From Muricea muricata (Eukaryota; Cnidaria; Anthozoa; Malacalcyonacea; Plexauridae), in contig OY979716.1 in assembly GCA_963855995.1 (NCBI GenBank), forward strand, positions 86,173,560 to 86,237,559: DNA of 64,000 nt, read 5' to 3'. Position 1 is the first letter of the stretch. Each line of letters starts with the position of its first letter. Below, one piece after another: positions 45,500-56,844 of the stretch. A program made the position numbers and the translations under genes. A model generated the notes under the pieces. The model was not told the DNA's origin. It saw only the letters and a list, made by a program, of their open reading frames with translations, and ran no database searches.

Positions 45500-47668
45500 T
45501 ATAACGTTGTACAATGATCTTCGTTTTACCTCATTAAGCAATTAACATTGAAATCTCCCATAAATATTACCTGGGAAGAGAAATTTTCCTCCAATGTATT
45601 ACGAATGGCAGATAAAAGAGAGGATAATACAACCCTTGGAGATTTCTATATTCCAATTATAATCAAGTCTGGGTGTTCAACTGTTCTTGCGATAGTCACC
45701 TCGATCCCATGACAGTTTTTCGCACAAGGGTATCCAATCAACATTTGAAGCCTGGAATAAACAGCTGTTCAATGATATGGACAATTGACATTTGAAGTTC
45801 CATCATTTCTAAATAACTCGTAGCCTTCAACTGCATACATTTCATCAAGATAATTTTGACTAAACCTTGTTTCTGTGAAAATTGTTATGTCGGCTGATAA
45901 ATAATTGATATCTTTTCGAACATCCTCAATATGCTTATGCAAAGATCTTGCATTCAGATGACATATTTTCAAATCAGTGTTCGCCAACATGTACAAGGGA
46001 GTAACACAAAGATCTAATTTATACTCATTTCTCAGCAACTGCATCTCTTGTACAGCTTTCTGATCAATGCTAATTTTACTCTCACAAAGATCAGTAATAT
46101 ACAATCCTTCAATAGTTGTTACTCGGCTTAGAGCAACATAATGTATGAGGGATGATCCTTCTTGTATTCAAATTAACAACGACTTGTGAGTATCGCCTTG
46201 TGATCTGTGAACAGTTTTAGCTGAAGCTGGTCTCAAAGGAAACTGTTTCCTTACAACTTGAGCAAACTGAGTTGTAACGGGTTTAACTGGAGTCCAAGTA
46301 TTTGGTATACTTCCTGTGTAAAGGTTTCTATTTTCTTGTCGAGTTTTCCTTTCAATGTCATCGTAGTCAAACTGAGCCCAGACGAGTCCAGAAGGTTTAC
46401 TATCATTAGTCAAGTGAATGTGTTTAATAACATTACTTGCTCCGTTAGTCATACCATCATCGGTCCGTATGTTTATTGCAAACTCTGTCTGTTGTCCAAC
46501 GGCTATATTCAATTTATGAGCCAACTGTTCAGAATTCTTCAAAGGAACATACGGTATTTGTCTCATTATCTTCTCTTTAAGTTCAGCTGAGCATGCACCA
46601 ATGACGCTGTCTTGGGCCTTTATTGTGTGCTTATCAACACTACCGAATGACTGGTAAACTTTATTGTTATATTAATCAACTAGCGCATTTTGAATAAATA
46701 ATCGTGGTGCTTCTGTAGGACATTTGCTCTCATCAACACATCTTTCCTTGTGTTTTTGAAGATTGCTGGCTGTATGATTACCTTCGCAAAGACGATTAAG
46801 GATCTCAGCAAACATTTTGTTTTCTCTTTGATGCATAATTTCATTCACCTCAAACATCTTAAAATGTTTTCTCCACAAATTTGGGGCAAGAATATTGTAG
46901 GAATTTAAACACTGAACATCGGTAAACACATAGCCATCCATTACCGGCTTTAGTTGAAACAAATCACCAAGTGTGATTATACTTACACCACCAAAGTCTT
47001 CCTTGGTACCTTTCAAATCTTTTAAACGATTATTTAATTGGACAGTGAACATACTGTTTTCAACGATGGCCATCTCATCCAATAATATTAACTTCATTGC
47101 TCCAAGTTCACATCTCATTGTGTATAATCGCCCAGAATCTAATGGCTGGTAATTTTTTAATTGGACTGACTTGTTGGTATACCAAAAGCACTGTGAATTG
47201 CGTTACCTTTTATTAAGTATGCAGCTTTCCTTGTTGGAGCAAGCAACAATATTTGAACACAACGGAAGTCCTGGCCAGCTCGTGAATTATAGTACTTCAA
47301 AGCAGCCTGGTAGATTGACTTAATCAGGTGAGACTTTCCTACACTACCACCTCCACTGAGAAATGTGTAAAATGGTTTCTCAGAAGTTTTTATCAAATGT
47401 AGAGCGTGATAGAAAAACTCTCTTTGCTTTTTGTTGAGCATCTGAACTAAACCTCAATATTCATCATCTGGCATTTCATTTAAAATAAGAGGTTAATTAT
47501 TCTGCTGAGTTTAAGGTATACCCAAGTTACCTGAAAGGTGATCAAATGTTTCATTTAAATCTGGATGTGTATCAGTGCATCCCTCATCTTGATCTTGCCG
47601 CTCAACATCTTGTGTGACCACTGATCTAAATTACTGGATAAAGCTTCTGTCATGCATAATTGAAGCCA

Positions 47669-47863
47669 ATGGCGGCCGTATTGGACTATCCCATATAAAT
47701 TTACATTGGTACTATTGAGGTACTAGAAGAGATTTTTACAGTTTTAGGTTATTGGTGGGAATGGATAAACATTGTGAATGAAATTTCTTTTACAAATAAT
47801 TTCTGTTTCCTTTTAAACTTGCCTGTGAATAACGAATTGGGGATAGCCCAAGATGGCCGCCAT
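47669..47863. mobile_element. 195-bp MITE
   Basis: ATGGCGGCCGTATTGGACTA at the left pairs with TAGCCCAAGATGGCCGCCAT at the right with two mismatches. It has an AT-rich interior and no gene. It lies within the hAT-type element, just left of piggyBac. No target duplication was assigned. Confidence 0.75.
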
Positions 47864-47900
47864 GAGTTCTTTATCAAGTGTTTTAACCCTTAGGGGCCGG

Positions 47901-47963
47901 ATCGTGCCGTGTGGCACGATGATTAATTTTCTCTGATGGCCGGATCGTGCCGCATGGCACGAT
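47901..47963. promoter_or_regulatory. Duplicated hairpin in the piggyBac left end
   Basis: ATCGTGCC-gtgt-GGCACGAT (47901-47920) and ATCGTGCC-gcat-GGCACGAT (47944-47963) are perfect 8-bp stems, each preceded by GGCCGG. They lie 14 bp inside the terminal repeat and are likely transposase-binding or structural sites, by position only. Confidence 0.6.
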
Positions 47964-48169
47964 AAGTCACGAGAGTACGAAAACCGTAGTTTCTTATGTC
48001 CTGGAGCAATTCTGTCGGTAGAAAATACCTGGGGTTAAATGTCCGTGTCACGAGGAAGATTTTTTGTATGTAAATCGAAACGATTAAAGCAACAACAAAC
48101 CGGGAATTTTTGCTTGAAATTTTTTATATTTCACGTGTTTTTGTAATAATTGCAACAAATACAACTGTA

Positions 48170-50407
48170 ATGGCAAGGAGGTTTACGGCAGATGAAGTTT
48201 TGCAAGAAGTTATTGCCGATAACGATTCAAATGATGAAGATTTTATGGATGAAGTAGATACAAGTTTTATCGATATTCGCTCTAATATGGACTCAAATAT
48301 CAGTTTGGAAGGCGAAGGTAACGTGTTTGATAGCATATCTGAGGTTGAAGAAGGTATTGATAGTGAATTTGTGCCTGAGTCAAGTACATTTAGTGAAGCT
48401 AGTGAAGGATCTGAAGATGAATTAAATGCTATTGATGAGATGGAGGTAGAAATTGCTACTAACCAAGTCCCTTCTTTGTCATCAAACAATGGCAGTATTC
48501 CTGTGGCTGCTCCAGAACTGCCTCAAAGCATTCCTGTGGCTGCTCCAGAACTGCCTCAAGGCATTCCTGTGGCTGCTCCAGAACTGCCTCAAAGCATTCC
48601 TGTGGCTGCTTCAGAAATGTTCCAAAGAGGACGAGGTCAAAGGGGACGGGGTTGAAGAGGACGGGGTAGAGGGCAAGGACAGGGTAGACAGCACAGACGG
48701 GGCAAAGGCCGAGGGCAGGGTAGTGGAAGAGGAAGGGGGCGGGGGCTTCAGCAATCAGAGGAAGGACCAGATTGGAAAGATGATGCCAAGGAGGTTCCTG
48801 ATTGGCTTCCTAATTTAGCTTGTCCGTTTCCTGGCAGACCCAGTATTGACTGTACTAATTATAAACCAGTAGATTATTTCCTAACTACCTTTCCTATTGA
48901 AATGATCAAACTTATTGTGAATGAAACTAATAAGTATTTTGATCAGTGGTGGCAGCAAAAGGAAGATAATGCCACAAGCGCTAGTGCAGACATTGGTACG
49001 TCTAGTAAACGTGCAAAGGCTTGTTGGGAGCCAGTTACTGAGGCAGAAATGAAGGCATTTCTTGCTTTGATGATAACAATCGGTAATGACAAAAGGCCGC
49101 GGTACAAAAGTTATTGGTCAACAGAATGGCTAATTAGTATGGAGGGGTTTCGTTCTGTTATGAGCCGCGATAGATTTATGAGTATCTTGCGATTTCTCCA
49201 TATAGTTGATAATACAAAAGCAATAGCTAGGGGTGAGCCTGGATATGATCGGTGTTTCAAAATTAGGGCACTGTTAGATATCTTAATCCCAAAATGGCAA
49301 TCTGTGTTTCACATCGATAAGTGTACATCAGTAGATGAATGCATGATTGCGTTCAAAGGGCGCATTTACATGAAGCAGTATATGCCTAAAAAGCCCATAA
49401 AGTGGGGACTAAAGGGTTGGGTTCTTGCAGGGTCAAACACTGGCTTTGTTTACAATTGGCAATTGTACACTGGAAAGGAAGGCAGTGAGGTAGAGGCAAA
49501 GTTAGGTGAAAAGGTGACGCTTAGTCTCACAGAGATTTTGCCTGAAGGGCACGAAGTGTACTGCGATAACTTTTTTATTTCTTATGAACTGTTGGTTGCC
49601 CTTCAGGCAAGGGGAATTGGTTGCTGTGGAACTGTGAAAGCTAACCGGGTATCGAATCCTCAAGCGATCAAAGACTTTACAGCCAAAAAGGGAAAAGCTA
49701 GTCTGCAGAAACTGTCGCCAATCTTCCAGAGGTGTGGAGATATTCTTGCTCTAGGATGGTATGACAAGCGACCAGTTAATATGCTTTCAAGCATTCATAC
49801 CTCTGAAATGATTGTGAAGAAGATCAGGGATGGAGACTCACCCAGTGGATTCCGACAAGTGATAAAACCTCAAGCAGTGGAGAAATACAATCAGAACATG
49901 GGAGGAGTTGATTTGAATGATCAGCTGAACTCGTACACTAATATTATTCGTAAGTCAATGAAATGGTGGAAAAAGATTTTCTTTCACCTACTTGTGACTG
50001 CAATGTCAAATGCATATATCATGTACAAACTAACAGTACCAGAAAAAACAAGGAAAGAAGGACATGAATTCCGGCTGGAGATAGCCAAGGGATTACTTGA
50101 AGGGTGGATCCGTCGGCAGTCATTACCTGGACGTCCATCATTGGGACCAAGCCCTTCAAGATTGGTTGGTCATCACTTCATGGAGAGAATGGAAAAAGGA
50201 AGGAAGGATTGTGTTGTATGCACAAAAAGAGAAGATGCAAAATATGTCAGAAGGTCTCAGACTAGGTATGTGTGCAAAAACTGTGTTCCTAAAGTTGCGC
50301 TATGTCAAGAGCCACCTTGTTTTGAACTGTATCACACAAGAAATGACTATAAGGCTGCATATGAAAGTTACCTGACTGAGGCAGATTTAGATGATGACAG
50401 TTTGTAA
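48170..50407 (+). CDS. piggyBac transposase (one internal stop)
   Basis: This enzyme excises and reinserts piggyBac at TTAA. The start is the ATG at 48170 (MARRFTADEVLQEV); upstream non-ATG codons are unlikely starts. Residues 1-110 are acidic, followed by four IPVAAPELPQ repeats (33 bp each, 48497-48620) and an RG-rich stretch. A TGA at 48653 lies in that RG stretch where CGA is expected, and the same frame continues to 50407. The core has the DDD acids in DECMIAFKGR (49334), VYCDNFF (49565) and GGVDLNDQ (49910). A C-terminal cysteine-rich domain has CVVCTKRE, YVCKNC and CQEPPCFELYH. The full length of 745 codons is normal. An ATG at 48902 could start a shorter protein with all three acids but without the N-terminus. 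Confidence 0.93.
48497..48620 (+). repeat. 33-bp coding minisatellite in the transposase
   Basis: Four copies of a 33-bp unit encoding IPVAAPELPQS/G, the last diverged (ASEMFQ). The repeats stay in frame. Confidence 0.9.
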
Positions 50408-53400
50408 GGTAAATGATAATTATTCCAAATAAAAAATCAAGTAAAGAAAAAGCATGACTGTATTGTTTGGAAGCAAAAATTCTCTGATTTTGCAATAGCT
50501 TCCAGTGGCCAAATTTAAAGATAATCCATTTTCCCTTCACAGAAATTAATGTAGACATTCTTTCTGTTTTATTGTGCATGTTGTGTGTTATTACATTTGA
50601 CAATACACGCAACATTACACTCAGAAAGTGGAAAGGAAAATTGTTTATACTCGCAGAAGTTTAAAATTTTTGTTTAACCCCCCCCCTGACATTTCTGAAA
50701 GTAGAACATATGAAAAAATAGAATTTTCAGAAAATTCAGAAAAAATGCTAAAAAAAAGTCAATACATGTTGCTAGTTTGCTCCAATGTATCATCTCGAAA
50801 AATTAGCATCAAAATTTGAAGTCGTTCTTTCGAGCAACTTCAAAAATTAATTCAGGCCGGCATGGAAGCCAGAATTTTAAAAACTTAGACCCAAGAGGGT
50901 TAAACCTCCTCAAAACTATTAGAAAAGGTGTGGCAAGCTGTCTTCGCAGTTAATATGGGAAAGACACTTCCCTGATAATTTGGTCAGTTTTAATTTACAC
51001 GTTGCAATTTGATTTGTAGAAATTTTGATCGATTTTAGTATATCATCTCACTATAAATATTCTGGCTTCAAAATTGGGTCACTGAATTCACAAGGATGCT
51101 TTATCCAGTAATTTAGATCAATGTGTGTGACAGGTGCTATAGCGTCATATGCATCATCATCACATTCTTGTAGATGATTGCCAACCTCATTTAAGTCCTC
51201 ACAGCATATTGCATATTGCTGCATTTGTTCACCTATTTCATCACATCAAGCTAAGTAGTGCTCTTCAAATGTGGAATAGTTTTAGTAAATCAGTTTCTGC
51301 ATTTCGCCAAGAAGTAAAAAGCATTAACAACTCACAATAATGTTTTTCAGGTTGAGCATCTTTATTAAACCAGACACTACGGATTATTCTCGCTTGAGTC
51401 CTTTTGTTCAATTCTTTATTTTCAGTAGAAAACACCTGAATTATCATCAAGCAACTCATCATCATTCTCTTCCTCTTCGTTCTCTAAGAAGAGATTATCA
51501 ACATCGCACCTTTTGTTTGTTTTTCTGTAACTCTTTTTACCACAAGAATCATACCATGCAGCTCAATCAGCTAATGTTATATTTTGCATATGTTCAGGAC
51601 GTTCAATGTATCTTTTCAGAAGACCGCCGGACTGAATTTCTTCGCAATCATCAGATAGATTTTCAATTTCACACAAAGGTTTTAGTAACTCGACCCGTTC
51701 TGCAGGTGGAGATGTATTAATGAAGACGACACTGCGTGATGCCTTTCTCATAGGCAGTTGAAGAACCACATACACTGCTTCTTGTGCAATGATTTGTACC
51801 GAATTCAGGAACTTGTTACTAATATCTCGAACTTGCTGTTTAATGTTCGTGTTTCCCTCTTTTGCTTTCTCAACAGCTTTGCGTAGTAATTCACTCATTC
51901 CCTTCTGGGCTTTGGAAATGTACAAAACGATGTACATTGCACAGGCATACACATCTAGAACTTACTGAATGTTCATATTAGCCCTCCATGCTCGGAGACA
52001 TTTTCGATTGTAATTATTAATTTGCAATTCATTTGGACTTCTTTTTAAAAAAATGGTCAGAGACTTCAAAAATGACTGTATTGCAAGGATATACTGATGC
52101 TCTGAAACGTCTAATTCTTGTAACAGTTCATCAAATGTAATATCTTTACCTTCTTTAAAATCATTTAGTTTATTCTTTATGCTGTTCCACAATGCTAGAT
52201 TTAGCAACAGCCGGAGACTTATCAGTATCAAGGGGATAAAGAATCTGAGTTCACCTCATAGGTGGTTGTGGATAGTTAAACCTACAAATATTTTTTGATT
52301 TTTTTCTGCAAGTATGAGAATGCCGGTGTGTCTGTCTGTTCACACGATCTTGTAATTCAGGATCGCTTTGTGGTTTACTACATGTAACTAGACGATCAAT
52401 GTATGCAACAACATCATCTTTATCAACACCAAACACTGGTGCATTGTCAAGCCAGATCAACATATGAATGTGAGGTGACCCTCGTTGCTGGTACTCGACT
52501 CTATAAAACCAATCCTTGATTTTTCCTAAGGGAGCCAGTAAGCTCATTAGGACGTCTTTCAAAAAAGTATTGAATTGAAAATCAAAATGTCTAGCACACG
52601 TTACTGGATCACTTTGAATCAGTCGACATTTCTCCTACCAAGTAAAATTATTCAATTCTTCATCACTATAATCTTTGTGATCAATCAGTGTACCAAGAAT
52701 TCTTAATAAGTGATTCCATTTTGTTTCTGCAGAAGAAAAACTGAAAAATAATGAAGCCGGCTCTAATTGACGAATCATAGCAAACAAGTCTTTTTTGGCT
52801 TTTTCAAAGTAAGGAGGTGAACCTCTTAACGTTTTCAAGAATCTAAAACCATAATCATGGTTAATCAAACTTTGCAAACCTTCAGTTGTTTTTAAAACTC
52901 CAGCTGTTAGTGTTCTATTTCCCATTTTGTTTTTTCGTAGTGCAATTTGTGATTGTCCTATCAAAAACTTCATTTAAAGTTTCTTAGCTTTGAATAATAT
53001 ATTTTCCACACACATAGCTGCTCCACGATCAGATCTTCTTAACTCAGATTTATATATTTCACTACAGTGAACATTTCTCAACCTTTCTTTGTCATTGGGT
53101 CTTTTTTGTCCAAGAAATACTCCTGGATAAGCCATTTCTTCAGAGAATTGATCTCTAAATACACTCAATGGTTTGTACCCTCGCCAGGAGCAAAATTATA
53201 TATTTCTTGTTTTTCATTATCACTTACAAAATCTGAGGTAGTCAACATACTATCTGTTGTCCCTGCTGGTATTTCAGCTTCATCTTCACTCCATTGATCG
53301 TCTGGAATGTTTGATGTTGTTTCACTATTTGCATCATTTTGTGTTTCAATACTGCCACAAGTCTCATCTGCTGATACTGGCAAACTTTTTAACCAATTCT

Positions 53401-54099
53401 GGTCAATGGTGAAACCTCACCTTCATACAAAGGACTTGTATTAACCACCATGCAGCTGCTTGCATTACTTTGTGAGGTCGAATATTCAATGAAAGTCTAG
53501 AACTTTTGTACTGTAATCTTTGCTTAAGTTCAACATTAATTGTACCAGTCTCATCAGGCAATCTAGGAAGCATATTTACTGTGCTGTTTACATCTGCTGG
53601 AACATTATCAACATTACCAGTAATCTTGAGTTGACCACCCCTTGGGGCCTGAAAAATCTTTTGAAATGCTAACCGAGGAGCAATAAGTTGACATTCTAGT
53701 TCGTTGAGATCAAAGAAAGAAGGTTGTTCTGGAAATTGCATGCCATTAGCTATTGCACAAGGAGGAACTCTTCCTTTCTTTAGGTGATTGTTACAGGTTT
53801 GACAAATCCACTCAATATCATCAACACTGTTTACACTCTGAAGATACTTGGTTATGTCAGGATTAACCAGTCTTAGTTGGTTCACTGGTAAGACAGAATG
53901 CTTATACTATAATTGGTCACAGCAAGTGCAAATATACAAAGGTCTGGCAGATACAGAGTTATGAAACTTTCTAAGAAGGGTCAATTCATCAATGTTTTCA
54001 TTTGGAAAGTAACCACTTACTGGATCTGCAGTTCCTTCTTCAGTTTGACATGAGCTGCACATACCTTTTTTCTCATCTTGCTTTTGAGATGCTCTTTTT

Positions 54100-54762
54100 C
54101 TAGAAGCTCTCACTTTTTCACTTTTTTTGTGTCTGGCTTCCCTTTGCTCAGCGGTCTCATTTTGTTTTCTGGAAATACTATATTCCCTCATTTTTGCAAG
54201 TCTGGATTCCCTTTGCTCTGCGGTCTCAATTCTGTTTTTTGGAACTGTCGTATTGTCTCATTTTTGCAAGTCTGGCTTCCCTTAGCTTAGCGGTCTCAAT
54301 TTGCTTTTTGGAAATATTATATTCCCTTATTTTATATTTGAGTCGGTTTTCTTTGATGTACCGCGGGCTGTATCTCAGATACAGCCCTTGAATAAATAAT
54401 TAGATCAAACTTGTGGAAAAATCTCGACGAATTTCGACTTAAATTGTTCAAAGTCGAAAGATTCTATTAGAAAACCTCCTCAAAAATAAAATAAGTTAGT
54501 TAAATACCTCGAAAGTCGGGCTGTATGTCATATACAGCCCTCGGACGCTGCGCGTCCTTGGGGGCTGTATATGACATACAGCCCTCCTTCTCGGTATTTA
54601 ACTCTCACTTAATGTTGCAAGTCTGGCTTCCCTTTGTTCTGTAGTCTCATTTTGCGTTTTTGAAATATTATACTTCGTCATTTTTGCAAGCCTAGCTTCT
54701 CTTTGCTCAGTAGACTCATCCAGTCTCCTTGCTTTTTTTGTGTTTAATCTTTTATTGTTTAC
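54100..54762 (-). repeat. 69-bp coding repeats, NETAEQREARLAKM
   Basis: About five units of 63-69 bp encode KQNETAEQREARLAKMREY variants. Two lie at 54600-54760 and three at 54100-54345, separated by the hairpin-rich insertion. Such basic/acidic heptad-like repeats precede the zinc-binding part of many Helitron proteins and may form a helix. Confidence 0.8.
54355..54606. mobile_element. Hairpin-rich insertion
   Basis: It holds GGGCTGTATCTCAGATACAG (54367-), GGGCTGTATGTCATATACAG (54519-) and GGCTGTATATGACATACAGC (54562-), each closed by a matching complement, plus a GGACGCTGCGCGTCC stem between the last two. GTTAAATACC and GGTATTTAAC bracket the right half. It interrupts the Helentron coding repeats. 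The class is unknown; no target duplication was assigned. Confidence 0.6.
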
Positions 54763-55355
54763 CTATTGTTGTTCGAATACTTCAGTCGAACCTACCATAC
54801 CTGAATTTGTAATAACTCCTGCAGGTAACTCTGCTGCAATACATGTTACGCCCTTTAATTCGAATGGTATCACAACATTTGACCTGGATGTTAATCGAAA
54901 ATACTTTCCAAGATTTTCCATTCCCTCTACGGATATTAAAACACAGTAACCCAACGCAGATGGTCTTCCAAACACATCTCGTGAATTACTATATTGCAAA
55001 TTAAAAGCATGGTTGTCTATGTCTACAAACTCTGGGACATCGGTTAATAATAAATAACTCTTATTTATACTTTGGCTGATAATACCATACAAACTGTTGC
55101 CACACATTAAAATAGAGTTTAGCATCAATCCATCCCAAATATTTACTGATTTAATTTCTTTGTACACAATGACATGGCAACACACTGTTTACCAGCATTC
55201 ATACCAAACATTAATTCACTACCTTGATTAAAATCAGCATGGACAGTATAAGTGGGATCAACTATACCATTTATAGTTCTAGGTCCTGGATTTTCCTCAA
55301 CATCATTTGAAAGTCTAAGTAATAATGGCACATAAACAGCATGATAACGTACCAT
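54763..55355 (-). pseudogene. Helentron N-terminus: 2A-like motif and cysteine-protease-like region
   Basis: The frame from the ATG at 55353-55355 reads VPLLLRLSNDVEENPGP, which contains the full 2A consensus D-V-E-x-N-P-G-P (55281-55304). KPIKRRKKEE lies upstream in the same frame without an ATG. After it come FNQGSELMFGMNAGKQCVAM and, after one frameshift, IKSVNIWDGLMLNSILMCGN, LLLTDVPEFVD and RDVFGRPSALGYCVLISVE. The GKQCVAM box and late RDVFG motif match N-terminal domains that I associate with OTU/papain-like proteases in animal Helitrons. That assignment is inference. A stretch between YSNS and RDVFG seems deleted, which would remove the expected His. Confidence 0.6.
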
Positions 55356-56704
55356 TTGTACGTACCACTGGCATATTTCTTCCTTTTTCCTTCTTTTAAT
55401 TGGCTTTTGAGATAAGGAAAGTAGAATGTGTTTAGTGGGGCGTTAGTGGTGTTTGCGAGTTATAGTATTCCAAAGTGTACCTTTAAAGGTAGGTTACAGT
55501 CGCTTCTGCCCATGTGCGATAGGTTTGTTATGAGGAGCTTCCTCATAACAAGTTTCCAGTCCCATGGCTTAAATGAAAACATGCGCGGCCATCTGAATCG
55601 TTCTCTGTTGTATTGCCAGGAGCGATGAGAGTTTCAAGATCAAACAATTAATATTGGATTCTGGAAACGCGGCAAATCGTGTCGCCTAAAGGTTTAATCA
55701 TTCGTGCTCGGTAGATTTTGCTTCAGATGTTGTGGATTTCATTCAAGACTTCGAGTCGCACTACAGAATATTCACGAGTCACAACATGCTCACAGGCTTT
55801 GTCATGCAATGTGGTAAGAAATATATTGTATTACTTTAACATAAGGAAATGTTAAGCTAGTTACGCTACCTGAGTTCTACTAATAATATTCAGGATGTAT
55901 TTAGAAGTTGACAAGTATGTTTAAAACATGAAACAGTGTAGAGATGAACCTTACATGCAATCAGAATTTTGGTGGAGAACCAATTTTATCAAAACAAAAT
56001 CACAATACTGTGTATCACTCAATGAGTATATATTGTGAATATGATCCTGTCGTATCGCAATTAACTATAATTAACTAACTTAGCAGTAATACCCAATAAT
56101 TTATCTAAGTAATACATTACCATAATTTAGAATAATTAATAGTAGTTTTCCCAAGAGAGATCTTAGAACAGGTAGAGTTGATATGGATTAAATAAAAGGC
56201 AAGACACGAAAGATCCATAACATAGCTAGCAATACATAGAGGATATTACACGGTGCATGGCTCGAAGATATTACATACGAATGGTGAAAACACGTTCAGG
56301 TTGGACAAACGAACAGAGAACATATAAATCCTAGGGAAAATACATGCGTTTTTCAACCGTTACATATTTTTTCATGTCTTCACTAGTGAAAATATGGGAG
56401 ATACGAGTGTTTTAGTTTATGCTGAAACATCCATAAAGTCATACCCATATAATAAATAAGCTTATTCGATGGCTTACATAGATATTGAGTGCAGGCTTCA
56501 ACCACTTTTACAAGGTTTGAAATAAATATTTTTTGTTTCAGTGCAAATGCTGGTGATTCAGATTTAACAAATAAGGTGACTCAAGCTGATAATACTACCC
56601 AAGGAAAAATGTTGGCCTATTATTCAGATTTCAGATCTAAGCATTAATAGACTTTGAGCATGAGTGATACTAAGTGCTGGTACATGGTTTCTATACATGA
56701 TATA
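55356..56704. other. Non-coding upstream of the Helentron
   Basis: There is a small perfect hairpin, GTTATGAGGA-gc-TTCCTCATAAC, near 55528-55550. No gene was recognised, and the 55428-55628 plus-strand frame has no family match. Confidence 0.4.
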
Positions 56705-56844
56705 CAGGTATTTCAAAAAAGGTTGTCTTTTGGAAAGTCAAAACGTTAAACATAAAACTATGAGCGTGCAATGCATGTTGGGAACGCAGGGCCCTTTTTG
56801 CATAAATTAACTATTGCAAGACAAGGAGTAAAGGAAATATCGGT

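Larger units (their letters stand above)
47887..50899 (+). mobile_element. piggyBac transposon, nearly intact
   Basis: TTAA flanks both sides (47883-47886 and 50900-50903). The ends are CCCTTAGGGG and CCCAAGAGGG, inverted with mismatches, as in piggyBac. The 3013-bp interior holds one long transposase frame on the plus strand with a single stop. An AATAAA lies about 22 bp after the stop codon. It is the youngest-looking insertion in the window. Confidence 0.95.
47619..51123. mobile_element. hAT-type element inside the Helentron, itself a host for other elements
   Basis: The ends are CACTGATCTAAATTACTGG (47619) and CCAGTAATTTAGATCAATG (to 51123). The identical 8-mer TGTGTGAC flanks them at 47611-47618 and 51124-51131. 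The 8-bp duplication and CAxTG ends indicate hAT. Without the piggyBac and the MITE nested in it, it is only a few hundred bases and non-coding. Helentron coding sequence lies on both sides (THIDLNYW-like on the right, ERQDQDEGCTDTHPDL on the left). Confidence 0.88.
45500..55355 (-). pseudogene. Helentron-type Helitron polyprotein, split and decayed
   Basis: Reading the minus strand from 55355: 2A-like motif and cysteine box; tandem NETAEQREARLAKM repeats; zinc-ribbon-like CSSCQTEE and CTCCDQL (53907-54191); CQTCNNHLKKGRVPPCA (53403-53885); LEPASLFFSFSSAETKWNHL of the Helitron-like N domain (52635-52973); Rep HUH motif RGSPHIHMLIW (52251-52562); Rep C-terminal RAWRANMNIQ and YACAMYIVLYISKAQ (51563-52231); Walker A GGGSVGKSHL and Walker B LILLDEMAIVE (46672-47441); LRPASAKTVHRSQGDT (46168-46566); and an endonuclease with LKICHLNARSLHKHIEDV and GDFNVN (45541-46104). 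A C-terminal endonuclease after the helicase marks Helentrons. Many stops and shifts are present. The gene is interrupted at 47619-51123 by a nested insertion and again near 54355-54606. It would have driven rolling-circle transposition. Confidence 0.9.

Noticed and set aside
47881-47890. AACCCT as a telomeric repeat
   Set aside because: It is a single TTAACCCT at the piggyBac end, not an array.
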